Below are positions 58,201 to 64,000 of a DNA stretch of 64,000 nucleotides, piece after piece. The DNA comes from Corvus cornix cornix (lineage: Eukaryota; Chordata; Aves; Passeriformes; Corvidae): the NCBI RefSeq assembly GCF_000738735.6, contig NC_046334.1, forward strand, positions 72,258,326-72,322,325. The letters run 5' to 3'. Every line of letters begins with the position of its first letter. The first letter of the stretch is position 1. The notes beneath the pieces were generated by a model. It worked only from the letters and a program-made list of their open reading frames with translations. It was not told the origin of the DNA and made no database searches. The translations under genes were made by a program, and so were the position numbers.

Positions 58201-60618
58201 GCTTTTCGGGCAGCACAGCCTGCACGGGGAGCGGGGCCGGGGGCTGCTCCCACGAAGGGATTGCTCGGGGAGTTGGGGCTCAGGGCCAGGGTAAAGGGAT
58301 TTCTCAGGGCTGAAACTCCCTGCGTGTGCCTCTCGTCTGCCCTGTCTGGCTTCCAGAAATCGGCTTTCTTGAAGTCTATCCTGCTCTCTGCCGAGCGCCC
58401 CTCGGGCTCCTCGCTGGCGCGGGCCCTGCCCTGCTGTGCCTCCTCGGGAAGGGCACAGGGCTCGGGCTGCTCTCCTGCCTGCCCCTCACCATCCTTCCAC
58501 GCCGGCTCTGGCCGGGACGGACTCTCCCCACGCTCTGACCTTTGGGATTGCGGGTTTGGATGCCCAGCTGCCTCCTGCTCTTCCAGAGCCATCCAGAACA
58601 TTTCCGACTGGCCCAGGTCTAGCTTGGAAGGTGGGTTTAGTCCTGACATACTGAGCTCCTCAGGGAACAGCTCCTGTCTGGAGGCTGCCTCCCACTTGGC
58701 ACTGTCTGTGGCCCCCTGTGTCTGAGGGGATGCGCGGGGCTGGCTCCAGCTCCCCTCAGCACCCGACTGCTCCAGCCCCTCCAGGGAGAACTTGGACGTG
58801 CAAGTCTCGAACTGCTCGGCCACATCTGTCTTGTTCATCTCCGACGGGTGCTCCCCCACAGAGGTGTCCCCTGTCCCCAGCTCGCTGGCTCCTGTCTCCA
58901 AACGAGCTGCTGAGTCCACAGCGGCAGCTCCGGCACCCTCGGACGCTGAGAACTCGCTCCCGGCTTCAGCGGCGTCTGCTCCCGGTGTGGGCAGGCTGGG
59001 AGGCGCTGGCATGGAGGGCTCGCTGCTCCCATGGCTCCTCTGCAATTCCATCTCTGCTCTTGGGCCCTCAGAGTCTTCCCATCGCTCCTGTTTGCCTCGC
59101 TGGGGGTCACCAGACTCCCCCTCCTCAGTGTCCCCACCAGCGCCAGCGGCTGCGAACCACCTGGGGGGTTTGGGTGGTGGCACCGCCGGGCCGGGCACCG
59201 GCTCCTGGCGGCCCTGGGGCCCTGCCCACGGGGACAGCACCACGTGCCTCTCGCGGATGTCAGAGCTGAGCTTCAGGAGGCCGTCGCTGGCCTCCAGCCG
59301 CATGCTGGCCTGGAGCCGGAACACCGAGCTCCGGATGTCGAAGGCGCCCTCCTGGCCGCCCCTGGGCTCCGCGCCCGGCTCGGGGAACCTTCGTGCTGCC
59401 ACGTCCCCGAGCACCCGCGGGGGCACGGCCGCCACGGTGCTGCCAGGCAGGGCCTCGGGGGCCAGCTCGGGGGGGAAGGAGGTCCTGGGTAACACACAGG
59501 CGGCAGCACGGGACAAGCTCTGGGCTTCAAAGGTGCCCTCGCCCAGGAAGGGCGGCCGCGGGCCGAAGGCGCCCTCGGGAGCTGCGCGCTCCTTGGCTGC
59601 GCTCGGGGTGCTCTCGGAGGGGTTGGGAGCGGTCTCCGTGGCTATGGTCATCCAGCCGTTTGTCCCTGCACTGGAGGACTCCTCCTCACCACTGTCCCCT
59701 TCCTCCCTAGTGCTATTTTCAGTGGTCAGTGCTGTTGACGCCTCTTTGTCCCCGGGGTTGCCCGAGGCAAACGCAGCTGCCCAGACCATGGGCGTGCTGC
59801 TCTTCCTCCTCCTCGCCATGGACCCTGCGGACACGGGGCTCAGCACATCCTCTATCACCGTGGCCTCCTGGGTGGTGCTCACCAGGTTGGCCCCCACATC
59901 TAAACTGGAGAAATTTGTCCAAGAGCGGAGAGCTGCAGGGATTTCAGCGCCGAGGGGTGACTCGGCCTTTTCCAACACTTTGGAGCCCTTCTGGCAGGGT
60001 GGCTCGGCCGATCTCTCTGTCGGGCTGGCTCTGTCGGGGTCGTCGATGAAAGCCATGCCCTCTGCTGCCACCGAGGCAAAGAAGTTCTCCTTCTTCCGGT
60101 CTGGTTTGAGCCTGCTGGTGGCAAAGGCATCGAAGGTATCGTCCCACTCCGAGGGCAGTGGGGGGACGGCGGGGTCGGCGTCGGCAGGAGGGAGCTCTCC
60201 CGGTGCTGGGGGAGTGGTTTCTGGCACGGGGACACCAACACTTTGGGCTGGAGACTCCCTCTCGGGGTCTGTCTGCCTTGGGGCGGCACAGGGACTGCAA
60301 TCCTCAGAGGAATAAAAGCTCCCAGCGACCTCTGCTGCAGCATGCGGCCCAGGCGGGAAACTAGAGAGAAAGTGAGTAGGTGAAGGAGAATTTAGTACCT
60401 GGTCAGCGAGGAGCTCCTCAAAGAAGGGATTGCTCTGCAGGGAGTTGAGGAATGGGTTGGTGGGGGACAAGCATCCGGCCTGGCTGTCTCCGGGAGCGGG
60501 AGGGAGGTTAGAGCTCGGCATGCCAGCGGGGAGGGCGGCAGGGCACGGGGCAGGGGAGCAGAGAGCACAATGAGAAGGAGCATCTGAGCTGGTTTCTACC
60601 TGAGGAGACACTTCCAGG
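52027..60618 (-). CDS. RAB11FIP5: RAB11FIP5, Rab11 family-interacting protein 5 (3' three coding exons)
   Basis: RAB11FIP5 (Rip11/Gaf-1) is a class I Rab11-FIP: an N-terminal C2 domain binds phospholipid and a C-terminal amphipathic helix binds GTP-Rab11, directing recycling-endosome traffic to the plasma membrane. Coding exons here are 57902-60618, 53080-53263 and 52027-52236. The last two splice in phase to a C-terminus closely matching human RAB11FIP5: PHPVKPLSAG, LERLKTVT, KYYHLTHDELIQLLLQ and the YIDxLLVRIME Rab11-binding core, ending LLQIPLGRGQAP. The giant upstream exon has NPF motifs but lacks similarity to the human short isoform. The C2-domain exons are beyond the right edge. The exon phases (2-2, then 2-0) match the boundary at the serine before PHPVKPL. 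Three apparent base-length discrepancies interrupt the end of the giant exon. Confidence 0.94.
52237..53079 (-). other. RAB11FIP5: RAB11FIP5 last intron
   Basis: An 843-nt intron bounded by GTAGGAG and CCCACCAG. It contains a CR1 3'-end fragment (52715-52835) and a short (GTCT)n patch near 52337-52353. Confidence 0.92.
52715..52835 (+). mobile_element. CR1 LINE 3' fragment
   Basis: Sense: GGCCAGGCTGGACATTGGGG to GGTCCTCCCCAACCCATTCC, within the last RAB11FIP5 intron. Confidence 0.75.
53080..53263 (-). CDS. RAB11FIP5: RAB11FIP5 penultimate coding exon
   Basis: This 184-nt exon is entered in phase 2: its first base completes a serine codon (AG from the upstream exon plus C). It then encodes 61 residues starting PHPVKPLSAGQEGSSERKQQ and ending KTDPKLK, leaving in phase 0. 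The acceptor is TTCCCCGCAG and the donor GTAGGAG. It aligns with human FIP5 PHPVKPLSA, SSGLEKLKTVT and SIQPV, the linker preceding the Rab11-binding helix. Confidence 0.94.
53910..53975. repeat. Short direct duplication
   Basis: CGGGATGGAAACATCCAAAC CTCCA occurs twice in tandem about 30 bp apart. Confidence 0.8.
54235..54505 (+). mobile_element. CR1 LINE fragment (different, older subfamily)
   Basis: Sense: GTCAGGGCAGGCTCAGTTTG, GGTTCTTCCCCCAGAGGCTG, GGAGCTGGACTGGATGACTC to CAGGTTTCTGTGATCC. The terminus differs from the other copies, so this is another CR1 subfamily. Confidence 0.68.
57857..57881. repeat. (CA)n microsatellite
   Basis: A short CACACA run 20 bp into the intron that follows the giant RAB11FIP5 exon. 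Confidence 0.85.
57902..60618 (-). CDS. RAB11FIP5: RAB11FIP5 giant internal exon (NPF-rich, phase 2-2)
   Basis: The acceptor follows a strong pyrimidine tract (TTCCCTCCACAG) just above 60618; the donor is GTGAGC at 57896-57901. Reading starts LEVSPQVETSSDAP and is open for about 800 codons of acidic, Ser/Pro/Glu-rich, probably disordered sequence. NPF motifs near both ends (60458 and 60431; 58301, 58262 and 57927) are typical EH-domain ligands (EHD-family proteins). The main frame meets TGA at 58197-58199, but coding-like sequence continues in a second frame (QAVLPEKLERADFSF), then the first again (ASQPLAFSTPFLVAATNP), then a third (LLVLPRETRPAENPF) to the donor. Each switch is explained by one extra or missing base at a G/C run. 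Bases at the two ends imply phase 2 on both sides, so the exon is a skippable cassette. Long FIP5 isoforms are known; the exon is expected to be absent from the short 653-residue human form. Confidence 0.88.
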
Positions 60619-63141
60619 CTGTGGAGGGAAGACAGAACAGTCCTCCTGGTTAATGCTGTGACAGAGCTGTCAGCACACACCACACACACCGCAAACGCTC
60701 GCTCCAAGCAGCAATGACCAAACCCATGCCTGGCTCGTTAGGCAGAGCAATGATTATGGAGTCAGGGTGTGGAAAGGGCATGCACAACACACAGCAAGGG
60801 GCAGCCCTGCTCCCAGGACAGTCCTGCACGTTCCCCTCTCTGCCTCAGCAAGCCCAGCAGCCAGAGAGGTTTCCCCACTCCTGCAGCCCAAGGACTCGCT
60901 CAGTGTTTGTCCCGGTGCTGGTGGCACCCAGGGCAGGTGGAGCACGAGGAGCTGCCCAGGCTCTTGGATCAGGGTTACTTGAACCAGTCAAAGCACAGAG
61001 GAGTCTTCCCCAGTTTAGCCCAGTGCCTCCTCATTGGTTTGCCAGCATTACCATGGGAGCACACTGGAGCTCCCGCTTGCACAGGAGGGAGGGGAGCAGG
61101 GCTGAGGAAGGCTGAGCAGGAAGGAGCACGAGGCCAGGACAGGGCCCTGTCCCCGCTCTGGACACTGCCCCGCCTCCCACATGCCCCTTGTCACATCACC
61201 TCTGACCTCAGATCCCGAGATGCCTGAAACCCCATGGGGGATCCCAAGGTGGAAGGGACTCAGCACAAGTGGAATTCAGAATCTCAGCCCAAGTGAGGCT
61301 GGCAGCTCCCTGCTGCCTGTTCAAGCGGGACTGAGGGCCCTTGCTTTGGGATTTCATTCATCTTCCTTTGGGAACAACTCCAGCAATGCAGAGTCACCCC
61401 CCTGAGGAGGCTCACCAGGCTCAGAGGTTCTCACATCACAAAGCGGGGGTGTGGTGTGGACACCCCATGTCCACCTGGTGCTCCGACTGCCATGCTCCCT
61501 CCTCCTGAGCCCATCCCCTTGACTCACCCTTGGGAGCAGCAATCCCATCCCCAGGACAGGGGCACCTGGCCCTGCCCCATTACAGATCCCGTGGGATTGC
61601 TGCCTCCTGCACTGGCCACGACTGCCGAGCTCCAGAGAATTCCCCTCTTGGCTGGGGAGAAACATGGCCATGGATCAGCCAGCTCTGGGCACACCAAGGT
61701 TTAAGAGGAAGGAGTACATTAATTGTTTTACCAATGTCCCTGGGGCTACACCCCAGGATTTCAGGAGGGCTCGGGAGGGATCGCAGGCAGCACTGCAAGA
61801 TCACGAAGTTGCTTGCACAACTATTTCCATGTTATTGAGGATACACCAAACGCCTCAGACACATTTTAAAGCACAAAATGCCATCTTCAGGCAAAAGCTG
61901 ATGCTGGTGATGGTGGAGTTGGACGGTCACAAAGCAGGGAGGGCGCCGGGCTGGCAGCACCTTGGCCCAGGAGTGATGCCCCCACCACGGGGACCCCCTG
62001 CTCCCACTCCTGGCAGCTCCACAGCCCCTTCCCGCACCCTCCTCTGAGCAGCTCCTTGGAAAGGTGCCCATTGAAGCCATCAATGCCACCAAAGTCTCCC
62101 ATCCCAGTTTGTGGGCAGGGAACACTCCCGGTGAGCGGCCGAGCGCGACCGGCTCCGCTCCAGCACCCACGGGCCACACCCAGACACCGCCGAAGGGAAC
62201 TGCCAACTCAGGGACAACACAAAGCCTCAGCCCCTTCATCCCCACGCAAACCTGCAGCTCCCTCGGGGCACGCACGGCTCGTGGGTGCCCTCTCCTGCTG
62301 TCACAGAGCAGCAGCGGTGGCCGTGCCCATCCTGGGCCCCGCACAGCCCGGCCCTGCTCCGCGTCCTCTCCTGCTCGCACCAGGGAGGAACAACCAGGAA
62401 CGCACCCCACAGGGGTGTGAGCTCTTCGTGAGCACTGAAAGTCTCCAGAAGTTATGGGAGGAGCTGATGGACCCCGAGGCACAAACCACTCCAGCCTGGC
62501 AGCCACTCTGTGCTTAGAGGAAAACCTCTCCCGGCATTCCCGGCCTGGAGATCAGCACAGGGTTGGACCTTTTTCCCTAATCCCCCTCGAATGTAAGGGA
62601 ACAGCTGCTCAGTATGTGACCACTCAGCTGGGTGAGTTCACAACATCCACAAAGAGATTTTAACAGGGCAAAACATGGCAAATTTTCCTTGCCAGCTGGA
62701 AAGGGAAGGTGGCAAGGTCCAACCACCACGATCTCAGGGTGCCTGCGAGGGGCACACGCCCCAGCCCCACCTCTGCTTGTCCTGCTGGAACTGCTTCCAG
62801 GATTTGGTGCAGACGGAGATCCATCCCTTGTGGTCTGCCTGAACATCCCTCAGTGCTGAGTAAGAGCATCCAGGGCTGATCCAGCTCTGCTGGGCTCCAG
62901 CTCTAAATGGCTGCAGAGCATTAATCAGCTGCAGGCTCCTAATGAGCCCTGGCTGCTAATGACCGTCCCAGCTGCCAGGAGCTGAGTGGGTGAAGTTCCC
63001 TCCTCAGGGGTGGCTGATGCCAGGGCAGCCCCTTGCCTGGGTATCCCAAATTGCACCAATCCCCACCTGCACTGCTGCAGGAACAGCTTCAAGGCCTCCT
63101 CAAACCCACCCAAGATGATCCTGTCTCCATTTCCCAAGTCC

Positions 63142-63370
63142 TCATGGGATGGTTTGGGTTGGGAGGGACCTTAAAGCCCATCCCAGTCCCACCCCACTGT
63201 CCCAGGCTGCTCCAAGCCCCAGTGTCCAGCCTGGCCTTGGGCACTGCCAGGGATCCCGGGCCTGGCCACCCTCCCAGGGAACAATTCCTTTCCAATATCC
63301 CATCCATCCCTGCCCTCTGGCAGTGGGAAGCCATTCCCTGTGTCCTGTTCCCCCAGCCCTTGTAAAGTCC
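63142..63370 (-). mobile_element. CR1 LINE 3' fragment (subfamily A)
   Basis: Antisense: GGGTTGGGAGGGACCTTAAA, CCAGTGTCCAGCCTGGCCTT, GGCAGTGGGAAGCCATTCCC. Confidence 0.82.
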
Positions 63371-63571
63371 TGATGGGAGTCCTGGGGTGCTGGACCTGCT
63401 GGTGTTGGCTAAAGATACAAAGACAGAACTTGAATCCATCTTGTTTTGTCAGATTTTGCTTTTCCTCCTTCAACTCCACTGTGGAAATTTCCTTTCTGTG
63501 TCTCAACCCCATTCCTGCTGGGCCCCACTGGGGTTTGTTCAGGGGTTTGTTGGCTGCAAACTACAGGCAGA

Positions 63572-63822
63572 AAAATCATGGAATGTTAGGTTGGAAAAGC
63601 CCTCCAAGATCACCAACTCCAACCATCCCCAGCACTGTCCAGGCCACCCCTGACCATGTCCCCAGGTGCCACATCCACAGGGCTTTGAAACCCCTCCAGG
63701 GATGGGGAATCCAACCCCTGCCCTGGGCAGCTGTGCCAGTGGTGGACAAACCTTTCCAGGAAGGAATTGTCCCAACATCCAACCTGAGCCTCCCCAGGAC
63801 TACCCTGAGGCTGTTTGAGAAT
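63572..63822 (-). mobile_element. CR1 LINE fragment (subfamily B)
   Basis: Antisense: AAATCATGGAATGTTAGGTT, GTGCCACATCCACAGGGCTT, TTTCCAGGAAGGAATTGTCC. Confidence 0.82.
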
Positions 63823-64000
63823 CTGTGACTTTCCACTGGGATTTCAAATCGCAGCGTCACCGTTCAACCCCATTCCTTGGGACAAACATCCCTGCTTTGG
63901 CCACCAGCCTGGCGCTGGCAGGAGCCTTGCTCTGCCCCCAAGGAGCCCCATTTCCCAGTCTGTTCTCCCCGAGGGAGGATGCTGGAAATGCTCGGTGAAA

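Larger units (their letters stand above)
60619..64000 (-). other. RAB11FIP5: RAB11FIP5 intron upstream of the giant exon (partial)
   Basis: Sequence upstream of the giant-exon acceptor. Two minus-oriented CR1 fragments lie at its far end (63142-63370 and 63572-63822). I looked for class I FIP C2-domain or linker exons on the minus strand and found none. Confidence 0.8.

Noticed and set aside
58792..60315. 507-codon open frame on the plus strand
   Set aside because: It is the antisense shadow of the RAB11FIP5 giant exon; GC-rich Ser/Pro/Glu codons leave the opposite strand open. The minus-strand frame has splice sites, NPF motifs and a matching downstream exon.
60599..60602. Alternative giant-exon acceptor at CTCCTCAG (exon starting at 60599)
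   Set aside because: It would enter the exon in phase 0, whereas the neighbouring phase is 2; with phase 2 the next codon would be TAG. The acceptor above 60618 has a better pyrimidine tract and the right phase.
1500..63822. CR1 copies as possible reverse transcriptase genes
   Set aside because: All are 5'-truncated to the 3' untranslated end; none retains endonuclease or reverse transcriptase motifs.
60619..64000. Search for upstream RAB11FIP5 exons (C2 domain or linker)
   Set aside because: No minus-strand frame resembles a C2 domain or class I FIP linker; the open frames are intronic or CR1.

Overview
This is nuclear DNA from a vertebrate, and a bird is the best fit, probably a passerine. 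Coding exons are small and separated by kilobase introns. The region carries about two dozen 5'-truncated CR1-type LINE copies in both orientations, one avian-type endogenous retrovirus LTR, several minisatellites and a classic CpG-island promoter. No bacterial, CRISPR or operon-like features are present.

Two protein-coding genes occupy the window, both on the minus strand. Positions 3326-43533 hold the first eight coding exons of SFXN5 (sideroflexin 5, a mitochondrial inner-membrane carrier). All eight exons join in frame to give 141 codons with GT/AG borders, and the rest of the gene lies off the left edge. Its start codon sits in a CpG island at about 43040-43800. Positions about 48065-60618 hold the last three coding exons and probable 3' UTR of RAB11FIP5 (Rip11/Gaf-1, a class I Rab11-FIP endosomal recycling effector). 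Its 5' exons, including the C2 domain, lie off the right edge. To my knowledge RAB11FIP5 and SFXN5 are also neighbours in the same head-to-tail order on human chromosome 2p13, so synteny supports both calls.

From left to right: SFXN5 intron 8 (1-3325), exon 8, intron 7, exon 7, intron 6 with a large AT-rich minisatellite, 26-nt exon 6, intron 5 with a purine tract, a tandem AATAAA array and a C22 run, exon 5, intron 4, 27-nt exon 4, the 14-kb intron 3, exon 3, intron 2 with an AT island, exon 2, intron 1, exon 1 and promoter. Next comes a spacer of about 4.5 kb with a CR1 and an LTR, followed by the RAB11FIP5 3' UTR with two minisatellites, the terminal Rab11-binding exon, a 184-nt exon, the 2.7-kb giant exon, and intronic sequence to the right edge.

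The most informative observations concern the RAB11FIP5 giant exon. It is flanked by phase-2 introns on both sides, so it can be skipped without a frame change. Its last ~350 nt are interrupted by three apparent single-base length discrepancies at homopolymers. Correcting them restores a length divisible by three and the exact phase needed to join the next exon, which points to assembly errors rather than a broken gene.

The two genes are not functionally linked: one is a mitochondrial transporter and the other a Rab11 trafficking adaptor.
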